Assembly (NCBI GenBank): GCA_029260755.1
Contig: JAJDCQ010000039.1
Location: 80,916 to 144,915 of the forward strand
DNA: 64,000 nucleotides
Reading direction: 5' to 3'
Origin: Planctomycetota bacterium
GTDB taxonomy: Bacteria; Planctomycetota; J058; JAJDCQ01
Below the pieces are notes generated by a model. It did no database searches, had not been told where the DNA came from, and was given only the letters and a program-made list of their open reading frames with translations. Below are positions 43,801 through 51,378 of the stretch, in pieces. Within the stretch, counting starts at the first letter, position 1. Each line of letters opens with the position of its first letter. The position numbers and the translations under genes are program-made.

Positions 43801-46026
43801 GAGCTCCTCGAGGCCGGCCGCCGGCCCGTCCTCCCGGTCGATCAGGGCGCGCCCGACCGCGATGGCATGGGTCTCCCAGCGGTGGAGCCACGCGCGGCCG
43901 AGGAGGCCGAGCGTTCCAGCCGTCGCGTGGTGACGGACCATCGCGGCGTCGAGGCGGGCGAAGAAGGCGTCGGCTGCGGCGCCGGCGTACCACTCGAAGG
44001 TGGTCGCCACCTGCGCCAGCGGGTCGTGGCCGACGATCGCCGCCATCACCGCGTTGAGCGGCGGCGACCCCGATGGCCTCGGCCGGCGCAGGAGCGGCCC
44101 GCAGACGCCGCGTGAGGGGTGGGCGGCGCGCGCGGCGAGGAGCGCGTCGAGGTCGGGCTCGGCGCAGCGGATGATCCCGACCGCCTCGGCGGCGTCGACC
44201 GCGTCCCCGGCGGGGGTGGCGGGACGGTCGCCCGAAGACGGCGTCGACGCGGTCGCCGCGCCGAGGAGGCGCCCGGCCCAGGCTCGTTCGTCGGGGTCGG
44301 CGCCGTCGACGAGGATCGCGGCCACCGCCGTGACGGCCGGCCAGGGGATCGACGGGCTGCGGTCGAGCGCGCTCCGGAACCGGCGGCGCGCGGCGGCGTC
44401 GAGCCGCGCGAGGAGGGCGGCGAGCCGACCCGCGTCCTCGACGAGGGCGCGCGCGACCCGGCCGACGACGTGGTGGGCGAGGCGCGGCCGCGGTCGCGAT
44501 GCGTCGGGCTCCTCGTCGCCGTCGTCGCTGCCGCCGTCGCCGAGCCAGGCCTCGAGGAGCGGCTCGTCGATCGCGTCCTCGAGGGTGGCGAGGAGGCGGT
44601 CGACCTTCGCGTCCGAGCCGAGGGGGCCGACGCTCGCCTCGTGGCGGAGCAGCTCGATCAGCAGCGCGCGGGCGAGGGGCGGATCGAGCGACTCGAGGAG
44701 CTCGGCGACGCGATCGGCCGGGCCGTCGACGACGACCGCGGCGAGGAGCGGCGCCCGGCGCGCCTCGGGGAGGGCGTCGAGGATGCGCCGGAGGAGCCCG
44801 CGGCGCCACGCGGCCGCCTCGTTCGGTACGAGCACCAGGGCGACGACCTCGTCGACCGATGCCGAGACCGCGGCCTTCACGACCCGGTCGAGGCCGAGCG
44901 CTCCGACCAGCCGGATGGCCCGGTCGCGGGAGAACCTCACGATGCCGACGAGGTGACCGACCGCGAGCGGGGCGTCGAGTCGGTCGGCGCGCCGGGCGAG
45001 GAGGCGGGCGAGGACCTTCCGGGGCAGCCTCCGGGGCTTCGCGTCCGGCTCGAGCTCGAGGGCGGCCCGGATCCGCACCGCCTCGGGGACCCAGCGGTGG
45101 TCCAGGAACGAGGGGCCGGCGCCGAGCTCGAGGCACAGGCGCGCGGCCGCCGGCGGCCAGCGACCGCTCCGCGCGCCCGCCCGGAGGAGGGCGACGCGAA
45201 GACGGAGGGCGCGCGGCTGCGCGAGGCAGGTCGCCCGGGCGGCCGCGGCGACGACGTCGAGGAGGCCGCGCCGGCGGGCGGGCGGGGCGCTGCTCTCCGG
45301 GAGGAACGCCAGCTCGAGGAGCCCGTCCACGCCGTCGGCGATCGGGAGGGCGGCGACCGCGGCGGGGTCGTCGGCCCGGGCCGCGGCGAGGGTCGCCCCG
45401 ACGAGCTGCGCGGCGCTCGGGGCGGGCTGCGCGTGGAGCGCCTCGTCGAGGAGCGTCTCGAGCCCGTCGTCGATCGATCCGGCGAGGTCGAGGAGGCGAC
45501 GCCGCACCGGCTCGGGCAGGAGGCGCCGGACGATCACGTCGGCGATCAGCCGGAGCATCTCGGCGCCGGGGAGACCTCGGGGCAGTCGCTCCAGGACGAG
45601 GTCGCGGTGCGCCTCGTCGGCGAGGAGGAGGAGGGTCAGCCCGCTCTCGTCATCGTCCGCCCGCCGGGCCGCCTCGCGCCGGACGCTCGGGTCGTCGTGA
45701 AAGACGACGTGGGCGCGGCGGCCCGCCTCCGGCCCTCGGGCGGAGCGCCAGAGCGCGCCGACGGCGACGGCGCGGACGCCGGGGTCGGCGTCGTCGAGGG
45801 CGGCGACGAGGCGACGCCAGACCGGGACGCCGGTCGCCCCGGCGAGCGACTCGATGCCGGCGATCCGCAGGCGCGGGTCGTCGGCGTCGAGGAGGCGCGG
45901 GATGAGGCCGAGGAGGGGGAGGCGATCGTCGATCCGCGCGGCGGCGAGCTCGGCCAGGAGGGGGAGGAGCGCGTCGGCGTCGAGGTCGTCGCGCTGCAGC
46001 GAGCGCCAGAGGACGGTGTCCTTCAC
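40852..46026 (-). CDS. Giant HEAT-repeat, HExxH and VWA protein, partner of the MoxR ATPase
   Basis: A 1724-residue protein. The start is a GTG with GGGAGAG 7 bases upstream. The first 1100 or so residues are helical, HEAT-like repeats (DADDPRLRIAGIESLAGATG, DDADPGVRAVAVGALWRSA), with no membrane helix. At about 1232 there is a zinc-protease-like motif LILHEIGHHRYH followed by NLVADEHLE, as in the metallopeptidase-like halves of some VWA proteins. The C-terminus is a VWA domain with an intact MIDAS (DCSGSM at about 1556, GFTDAV, MISDGLP). This combination with MoxR suggests an ATP-dependent remodelling or defence-type machine, possibly with a protease step. A 21-bp tandem duplication lies within (42781-42822). 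Confidence 0.88.
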   Translation of the reverse strand: MKDTVLWRSLQRDDLDADALLPLLAELAAARIDDRLPLLGLIPRLLDADDPRLRIAGIESLAGATGVPVWRRLVAALDDADPGVRAVAVGALWRSARGPEAGRRAHVVFHDDPSVRREAARRADDDESGLTLLLLADEAHRDLVLERLPRGLPGAEMLRLIADVIVRRLLPEPVRRRLLDLAGSIDDGLETLLDEALHAQPAPSAAQLVGATLAAARADDPAAVAALPIADGVDGLLELAFLPESSAPPARRRGLLDVVAAAARATCLAQPRALRLRVALLRAGARSGRWPPAAARLCLELGAGPSFLDHRWVPEAVRIRAALELEPDAKPRRLPRKVLARLLARRADRLDAPLAVGHLVGIVRFSRDRAIRLVGALGLDRVVKAAVSASVDEVVALVLVPNEAAAWRRGLLRRILDALPEARRAPLLAAVVVDGPADRVAELLESLDPPLARALLIELLRHEASVGPLGSDAKVDRLLATLEDAIDEPLLEAWLGDGGSDDGDEEPDASRPRPRLAHHVVGRVARALVEDAGRLAALLARLDAAARRRFRSALDRSPSIPWPAVTAVAAILVDGADPDERAWAGRLLGAATASTPSSGDRPATPAGDAVDAAEAVGIIRCAEPDLDALLAARAAHPSRGVCGPLLRRPRPSGSPPLNAVMAAIVGHDPLAQVATTFEWYAGAAADAFFARLDAAMVRHHATAGTLGLLGRAWLHRWETHAIAVGRALIDREDGPAAGLEELAALPSPRLALAAWRAAAGFCGIARYRHPELLTALLDEASVAVCVGALRGPLGPAAGKMLARLHASGAGGALLAAHRDDVIAMLPHLDAETLGELGGWVDARGLVAAAGPARDPAWAPPDPERLAAVRACDDVDALVELCASGGPRIIEEAAFRLLELGVEARERLAGALALGPRVGASFAAVIALWPNEPSLEAVRAVLDGGGAAELRFAIAIGLIDRGEASAAEAAFAIVAEPCSIPWFGDAHWKALVAAGIDEVVVATHLATSPQPSAYVPAVRALLTAVGDPVRDALAGFLDAGTDRLASLRVDAAAALLSRHGDRTGVPVLLREVFARRQEVFARRRGHEHAGLLAFAPRAELDAAVDATLVAGWAAEGNPEGLVLELLERPGVDAAARVDAWTRMLTDTTRARTRSTLLARMPSGPRRASKLARLAEAFAWGVLRGRELTGRLLRIAMLAEGELGYTRLGSSTIHVNVLPLLREERHGDDVVRGLILHEIGHHRYHRGPDAEGVWEEAARERLAGTLNLVADEHLERNLRAVDGAHGDKLKRLAAWAFQHSSREVPVSTLVDALLGRSFEVLVKTRLRPARAAGAVRVPHGRLLRHLEQAGGSLARFVRALRMGLGDRTGDPKVAAGLVLFGRRSFRDSSMEELLEIARALRRIFGAESALLETFGLHGLASGDEAELAERADGIGEPELQAEVQRVLRRRGKPDRGRGGRGGPLEINVDTDESFDRITTVVPIPFDPAAHRALAAQVAGPARRMRETLRRLGLGLERVRRRTRGKELDRARLGQALARGDPRILVARRTIFRADLFLGLVIDCSGSMATGRSMEKARLFGTLLAEASRGLSGVDTRVLGFTDAVIYDAGTADRCAVASLEDGGGNNDAAALVHAAALARASRRKAKLLVMISDGLPTECSVEALRTLVGALTHRQGIACAQVAVRPLEEVCFPHYVELAGEDDLSAAVRRFAEVVLGLVGRTLRAV
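42781..42822 (-). repeat. 21-bp tandem duplication in the HEAT/VWA gene
   Basis: Two adjacent 21-base copies (GCGCCGGGCGAAGACCTCC plus two bases) differ at a single base and keep the reading frame, giving EVFARRQ then EVFARRR in the protein. It looks like a recent slippage event. Confidence 0.85.
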
Positions 46027-46645
46027 GGCGAGCTCTCCCGATCCACGCGGCGACGAGGGCGGCGAGGCGGCTCGCCGAGACGCGCCCGGAGCGACCCGGG
46101 GTCACTCCCCGGGGGGTGAAGCGTCGCGTGCCGGACGCCGTCGTCGACCGTCGACAGGGGCGAACGACGGCCCCCACCGCGACGAGCGCGAAGGGCGAAC
46201 GGACGGGCACCTCACCCGTGGGGCTCCCTTCCTTCGGGAGCGCCCACATGATCGCCCCATCGACGACACGCGACAACCGCGGACGGTCCCGGAGGACCGA
46301 CCCAAAGGCGCCCGAGGTGGTTTCGTGGGCTACCGGGCTCCGCGTGCGGCTGCTCCCACCCGAGAAGCCGGCGTGTTCACGCGGTCCGGCCGGCCCCTTC
46401 CGACCGACCTTCCTTCCGGGGGGTCGGGGCCGGCGAGACGCCCGGCGCGCGAGCTCCGGACGCCCCTCACGTCAGGGGAGGCGATCGATCGAACGCGCTG
46501 GCCGAGTGCCGGTCGCGTCCGGGCGCCTCTCGACCTCCGCCGGGCGAGCCCGGCGGAGAATCGGCGGCGGGCTCTCACCCCCCGCACCTCCAGGGACGGC
46601 TCAGGCGGCGGGTCCGTTTCGGCGGATCCGAGATCCCTGCGCGGC
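46027..46645. other. Non-coding 619-bp spacer upstream of the HEAT/VWA gene
   Basis: Open frames here are antisense or random. Several hairpins are visible: GGGCTCCC with GGGAGCGCCC at 46221-46245 (one bulge), and a perfect 10-bp stem at 46535-46558. The region probably holds the 3' end of the STAS gene's transcript and the promoter of the HEAT/VWA gene. No sigma70-like promoter was convincing. Confidence 0.5.
46535..46558 (-). terminator. Strong hairpin after the STAS-protein gene
   Basis: A perfect 10-bp inverted repeat CTCCGCCGGG/CCCGGCGGAG with a 4-base loop, 88 bp past the STAS gene's stop. It lacks a U-tract. It probably separates the STAS gene from the HEAT/VWA operon, so these need not be one transcript. 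Confidence 0.5.
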
Positions 46646-47563
46646 TCAGGCGGCCGAGACCGAGGCCGAGATGGCCGGCCCGAGGAGCCAGGCGAGGGCT
46701 CGGTCGCGGTCCGACGCCACGAGCGGCGCGGCGTCCCCGAGGAGCTGGCCGAGGCGGTCGGCGAGGTCGATGGTGACCGCGTCGCCGCCGCGCTTCGTCA
46801 TTCCGTCGGCGACGGCGGCGACCGCGCGGAGGCCCGGGGCGTCGGTCGTCTCGACCCGATCGAGGTCGATCACGATCCGCGTCACCCCATCGCGGACGAG
46901 CCGCGCCGCTCCGGCGACGAACGCCTTCGCCACGCCGTCGTCGAGGTCGCCCGAGAGCTCGAGGATCGCCACGCTCCGGTCGCGCCGCAGGCGGCGCACC
47001 TTCACGCGCAGCGTCTTCGCCGTCGCGCGGGCCGCCTCGAGGCGCTCGAGCTTGCGCCGCTCGACGCTCGCGAGGAGTCCGGTCACGCAGAAGAGGAAGA
47101 CCCGGCCCGACTCGGTCGTGACGACGTCGATGACCCGGCCGCCGACGCGGCGGCGCTGGCGGCGTTGCGCCCGCTCCCCGCGGGCCTCGAGGAGGTCGGT
47201 CTCGTCGGTGAGCTGGGTGACGAGCCACGGGCACATGGCGCTTCCGTCGCCGGCGCTCTGGAGCCCGTCGAGGATCGCCGCGGCCATCCGGAGGAGGCGC
47301 TCGGCCTCCTCGTCGCGACCGAGACCGATGCAGGCCTGGGCGACGCAGAGGATCGCGCTCGGCGAGAGCAGCGCGGAGATCCCGAGCGCGTCGTGGAGCC
47401 GGAGGACGTCGCGGTGGCGCTCCTCGTTCGCGGCCGCGTCGAGCTCGGCCAGCGCGTCGTCGGCGGCGTCGAAGTCGGGGTGCTGGAGCACCTCGTCGCG
47501 AAGGCGGAGGAAGCTCACGACGTCGCGGTCGTTGAGGAACCTCTCGAGCAACCTCGCGTGCAT
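46646..47563 (-). CDS. STAS-domain protein with unusual helical N-terminal half
   Basis: A 305-residue soluble protein; AGGAGGTG lies 5 bases before the ATG. The N-terminal half is helical (MHARLLERFLNDRDVVSFLRL, RDEVLQHPDFDAADDALAEL). The C-terminal 110 residues form a STAS domain of the anti-sigma-antagonist type (SVAILELSGDLDD, TRIVIDLDRVETTDAPGLRAV). The site that usually reads DSSGL is DAPGL, so the phosphorylatable serine is missing and switching by phosphorylation is unlikely at that position. An inverted repeat lies 62-88 bp upstream. Possibly a regulator of the HEAT/VWA operon next door, by position. Confidence 0.75.
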   Translation of the reverse strand: MHARLLERFLNDRDVVSFLRLRDEVLQHPDFDAADDALAELDAAANEERHRDVLRLHDALGISALLSPSAILCVAQACIGLGRDEEAERLLRMAAAILDGLQSAGDGSAMCPWLVTQLTDETDLLEARGERAQRRQRRRVGGRVIDVVTTESGRVFLFCVTGLLASVERRKLERLEAARATAKTLRVKVRRLRRDRSVAILELSGDLDDGVAKAFVAGAARLVRDGVTRIVIDLDRVETTDAPGLRAVAAVADGMTKRGGDAVTIDLADRLGQLLGDAAPLVASDRDRALAWLLGPAISASVSAA

Positions 47564-47624
47564 GACCCACCTCCTCGCGGAGAAGGGTCTACGCACGCCC
47601 GGTGCCAGGGCGCGGCGCTGAGCG

Positions 47625-47651
47625 GTCGCGAGTCGTAAGTCTCGTCGCGAC
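47625..47651. promoter_or_regulatory. Inverted repeat upstream of the STAS gene
   Basis: GTCGCGA and TCGCGAC separated by 13 bases, 62-88 bp upstream of the STAS start in the 205-bp gap before the tricorn-like gene's stop. It could be an operator or a weak hairpin; no clear promoter elements are next to it. Confidence 0.35.
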
Positions 47652-47768
47652 AGCTCGAAACGGCATCGACCAGCCAGCCCGTGGCGGGGCCCGAAGGTGG
47701 CGCCTCGGGGCAGGGTGCCCCCGGTGGTCCGGATCTGCGTCTCGCGTGGGTCGCGCGCTGGCCGAGGG

Positions 47769-50700
47769 TCAGCGCTTCTTCTTTCGCCTCGCCTTTGCCT
47801 TCGTCCTCTTCTTCGTCTCGCTCTTCGCCTTCGCCTTCGCCTTCGCCTTCGACTTGGCCTTCGTTTTCGCCTTGGCCTTCGCCTTCGCCTTCGCCTTGGC
47901 CTTGGACTTGGACTTCGGCCTGGTCTTCTTGCCCTTCGTCGCCTTCGGCCGACGCGCCCCGGCGGCGGCCTTGCGCGGCGAGGCGGGGAGCGCCGGCGGC
48001 GTGAGGACCGGACGATCATCCAGGAGCGGGCCGATCGGCGGACGCTCCTCCAGCTCCTCGAGGATCATCTCGATCCCGCGCTCGAGCTGGGGATCTTCGC
48101 CGGCCGCCCACTCGTGCGGCGCGATGTCCACGTCGATGTCGGGCTCGGTGCCCCAGTTCTCGACCTCCCAGCCGACGTCGGCGAACTGGAAGGCGAACTC
48201 GGCCTGCGTCGTCACGCTCCGGTCGACGAGCGAGTGGCGCGGCCAGATGCCGATCACGCCGCCCCACGTCCGCCGGCCGATGAGCGGCCCGAGCTTCAGC
48301 AGCTTGAAGCAGTGACTGAAGATGTCGCCGTCGCTCCCCGCCTGCTCGTTCGTCAGCGCGACGAGCGGTCCGGCCGGGCTGTCGTCCGGATACGGCGAGG
48401 GCTGACCCCAGCGCTGCACGTTCCAGCCGATCCTCCGCCGCGACAGCTTCTCGAGGAGGAGCTGGCTGACGTGGCCGCCGCCGTTGTAGCGGACGTCGAT
48501 GATGAGCGCCTCCCGGTCGACCTCCTGGAGGAACTGGCGGTGGAACGCGCTGAAGCCCGCGGCGCTCATGTCCGGGATGTGGACGTAGCCGGCCCGGCCG
48601 CCGGTCGCCTCGTGCACCCGCGCCCGGTTCGCGTTCGTCCACTCGCGATAGCGGAGCGGGTATTCGTTCCGGAGCGTCTTGACCGTCACGTTGCGTCCGC
48701 CTGCGAGGGCGAGGTTCACCTCTTGCCCCGACAGATGGACGAGCGCCTCGCCGGGCGCGAAGCTCTCGGACAGGCGCCGGCCGTTGATCGCAGTGATGAC
48801 GTCGCCGACCGACACGCCGATCCCGGGCCGGACGAGCGGCGAGGTCGTGTCGTCCCAGCCCGCGTCGCCCTGCACGATCCGGTCGACGCGATAGCCGCGC
48901 CGGCGCCGGTCCCACACGAGGTCCGCCCCGAGCCGTCCGATCAGCCAGCGAGGCTGCGGCCGGTAGTCGCCGCCGACCTCGTAGCAGTGGCTCGTCCCGA
49001 GCTCGCCCTGCACCTCCCAGATGAGGTCCGAGAACTCGCTCCGGGTGGCGACCCGCTCGACCAGCGGCCAGTAGCGGCGGCGCACCTCGGCCCAGCTCAC
49101 GCCCGACATGTCCTCGGTCCAGAAGTGGTCGCGCATGAGGCGCCACGCCTCGACGAACATCTGGCGCCACTCCTCGCCGGGGTCGACGCTCACCCGGACG
49201 CGGTTCGTGTCGATCCAGCCGGTCCGCCGGTTCGCGAGGTCGCGCTCCTCGGGCTTCTCCCCGATCTTGACCGAGCGGAGGCGTCGGCCCGATCGGTAGA
49301 CGAGCGCCTTGCCGTCCTTCGTCGCGGCGAAGCTCGAGATCCCGTTGAAGATCGTCTCGCGCTTCTGCTCCTCGAACTTGTAGTGCTCGATGATGCCCTT
49401 GCCCGGCGACTCCCCTCCCGTCCAGTTCGGGCCGCCGAGCGCCCCCTCGACCGGATAGATCGAGTAGATCGCGCCGCCTGCGACGCCCGCGATCCGGGCG
49501 TAGCGACCCTCGCCGACCGGGAAACCGACGACCCGGTCCTCGATCCCGTCGAAGTCGATGTCGACCTTGGGCGGCGCGCCCTTCTTGGCGCCGCCGCCCC
49601 CCTTGGCCTTCGCCTTGGCCTTGCTCTTGGCCTTCGCCTTGCCGCGCGCCTTCTTCGTCTCGCCCGGCCCGCCGCCGTCCTCGGCATCGGGCGGGGTCGG
49701 CACGAACGGGCTTCGGGTGTCCTTCCGCAGGGTGACCAGGCACGGCCGGATCCCGCGCGGGAACCCGAGCTCGAAGTGCATGCTGTCGTACACCGGGTCG
49801 AACACCCGGTAGGAGAGGAAGAAGAGGAACTTCCCGTCGGGATCCCACGCCGGCTTGACGTCGCGCAGCACCGGCGCCGTGACCGAGCGCGGCTTGCCGC
49901 CGGCGGCCTTCACGACGCGGATCGTCCCGAGGTGCGGCGTCTGCTGGAAGCCGTAGGCGATCCACTGCCCGTCGGGCGACCAGCTGAACCCGGCGATCCG
50001 ATCGTGCGGGCTCCGGTCGAGGATGCGCGCCCGCTTGGCCGTGAGGTCGACCACGATCAGCTCGTGACGGTGGTTGACGAGGGCCACCTGGTCCTTGGTC
50101 GGGCTCGCCTCCATCTCGAGGGCCCGGCCGAGGTCGGCCTTGCCGCCGAGGCGCTTGGGCTCGTCGCTCCCGTCGGCTGCGAAGACGACGAGGCTCTCCT
50201 CGCCGCTCTCGTCGCTCGTCGCCACGATCCGCTTGCCGTCGTGGAGCCACCGCGACAGGCGGTAGCGGACGCCGTCGCGGACGCCGTGCTGGGTGACCGC
50301 GCCCTCCCAGTTGCTGAGGGTGAACGGCCGGCCGCGCACGGTGAGGGCGAGGGCGGTGCCGCTGGGGCTCGGGTCGTAGTCCTCGAGGAAGCGCGCCGGC
50401 GAGACGAACTTCCGGTTGCGCTGGGTGCGCGGGCTCGACCAGTCGATCTCGATCAGGCGGGGACCGTCGGTCCGGGCCGGGTCGAGGACGTAGAGCTCGC
50501 CGCCCGCGTGGTAGACGACCCGCTTGCCGTCCGTCGTGGCGTTGCGGGCGTAGTAGTCGTCGTGATGGGTGTGGCGGCGAAGGTCGCCGCCCGTCGTCGT
50601 GCACGAGTAGATGTTGCCGTAGCCCTCGTGATCGCTGTGGAAGCAGATCCGGTTGCCGATCCACATCGGGTGGCTCAGGTTGCCGCCGGTGTGGATGAGG

Positions 50701-51245
50701 CGGTCGAAGACCCCGTCGCCGTTCCGATCGATCCAGAGATGGCCGATCGTGCCGCCCCGATACCTCTTCCAGCGGGCCGGGTCGGCCCCGTGGCGGCCGA
50801 CCACGACGCCGCCGCGCCCGCCGGCGCAGGCGTAGCGAGCCGGGCCCCAGGGCATCCGCTCGGGCTCGCCGCCCTCGCGGTCGACCGAGAAGATCTCGGT
50901 CATCCGCGGCAGCGGCTGGCGCGCGTTGCTGCAGAAGAGGATCCGCCGGCTGTCGCGGCTCCAGCCGACGACCGTGGTGATCGTCGCGCCGAGGAAGGTC
51001 CGCCGCTCGATCTGGCCGCCGTCGGCGGGCATCACCCAGACCTCGGGCTCGCCCTGCTCGCGCCCGATGAAGGCGAGCCACTTCCCGTCCGGCGACAGGA
51101 ACGGCGTGCTCTTCTCGGCCAGGCCCGATGTCAATCGTCGCGGCGTTCCGCCGTCGACGGACACGGTCCAGAGGTCGTCTTCCCCGGCGAAGACGACCGT
51201 GTCGCCCCGGATGGTGGGCGTGCGGTAGTAGCCTTGGATCGTCAT
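47769..51245 (-). CDS. Tricorn-like S41 protease with Lys/Ala-rich insert and tail
   Basis: A 1158-residue protein without signal peptide. The N-terminal two thirds are beta-propeller repeats (WTVSVDGGTPRRLTSG, STPFLSPDGKWLAFIG, FSWSPDGQWIAYGF). Then come a PDZ-like segment (GVSVGDVITAINGRRLS) and the S41/TSPc core (IIDVRYNGGGHVSQLL, TNEQAGSDGD with the likely catalytic Ser near 967, ELGTSHCYEVGG with the likely His near 750). This matches tricorn protease, which degrades peptides downstream of the proteasome or other ATP-dependent proteases. Odd features: a KA-rich insert at about 545 (KAKAKSKAKAKAK), and a C-terminal tail of about 80 residues made largely of KAK repeats, resembling histone-H1-like tails. 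Confidence 0.9.
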   Translation of the reverse strand: MTIQGYYRTPTIRGDTVVFAGEDDLWTVSVDGGTPRRLTSGLAEKSTPFLSPDGKWLAFIGREQGEPEVWVMPADGGQIERRTFLGATITTVVGWSRDSRRILFCSNARQPLPRMTEIFSVDREGGEPERMPWGPARYACAGGRGGVVVGRHGADPARWKRYRGGTIGHLWIDRNGDGVFDRLIHTGGNLSHPMWIGNRICFHSDHEGYGNIYSCTTTGGDLRRHTHHDDYYARNATTDGKRVVYHAGGELYVLDPARTDGPRLIEIDWSSPRTQRNRKFVSPARFLEDYDPSPSGTALALTVRGRPFTLSNWEGAVTQHGVRDGVRYRLSRWLHDGKRIVATSDESGEESLVVFAADGSDEPKRLGGKADLGRALEMEASPTKDQVALVNHRHELIVVDLTAKRARILDRSPHDRIAGFSWSPDGQWIAYGFQQTPHLGTIRVVKAAGGKPRSVTAPVLRDVKPAWDPDGKFLFFLSYRVFDPVYDSMHFELGFPRGIRPCLVTLRKDTRSPFVPTPPDAEDGGGPGETKKARGKAKAKSKAKAKAKGGGGAKKGAPPKVDIDFDGIEDRVVGFPVGEGRYARIAGVAGGAIYSIYPVEGALGGPNWTGGESPGKGIIEHYKFEEQKRETIFNGISSFAATKDGKALVYRSGRRLRSVKIGEKPEERDLANRRTGWIDTNRVRVSVDPGEEWRQMFVEAWRLMRDHFWTEDMSGVSWAEVRRRYWPLVERVATRSEFSDLIWEVQGELGTSHCYEVGGDYRPQPRWLIGRLGADLVWDRRRRGYRVDRIVQGDAGWDDTTSPLVRPGIGVSVGDVITAINGRRLSESFAPGEALVHLSGQEVNLALAGGRNVTVKTLRNEYPLRYREWTNANRARVHEATGGRAGYVHIPDMSAAGFSAFHRQFLQEVDREALIIDVRYNGGGHVSQLLLEKLSRRRIGWNVQRWGQPSPYPDDSPAGPLVALTNEQAGSDGDIFSHCFKLLKLGPLIGRRTWGGVIGIWPRHSLVDRSVTTQAEFAFQFADVGWEVENWGTEPDIDVDIAPHEWAAGEDPQLERGIEMILEELEERPPIGPLLDDRPVLTPPALPASPRKAAAGARRPKATKGKKTRPKSKSKAKAKAKAKAKAKTKAKSKAKAKAKAKSETKKRTKAKARRKKKR
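47775..47945 (-). repeat. Lys/Ala-encoding low-complexity repeat at the 3' end of the tricorn-like gene
   Basis: Repeated CTTCGCCTTGGC-type units encoding KAKAKAK. The same kind of tract occurs inside the gene near 49600-49660, so the two regions could recombine or slip. It is prone to length change. Confidence 0.85.
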
Positions 51246-51378
51246 GGGGCAGAGATGATAGCGACGTCTCGGGAGGGCGGCCAGCGCGCCGAAGAGGCCG
51301 GTCCAGGAGGAGGGTCCGGGAGGTCGGTCGGGGCGATCGGGCGGGCGTGACGGGGCGCCGAGGGGGCCGCCGCGCCGG

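Noticed and set aside
46116..47621. Plus-strand open frame of 501 codons
   Set aside because: It spans the non-coding spacer and runs antisense to the STAS gene, which has a strong ribosome site and a clear domain.
47697..51350. Plus-strand open frame of 1217 codons
   Set aside because: Antisense to the tricorn-like protease, whose catalytic and propeller motifs are unmistakable.
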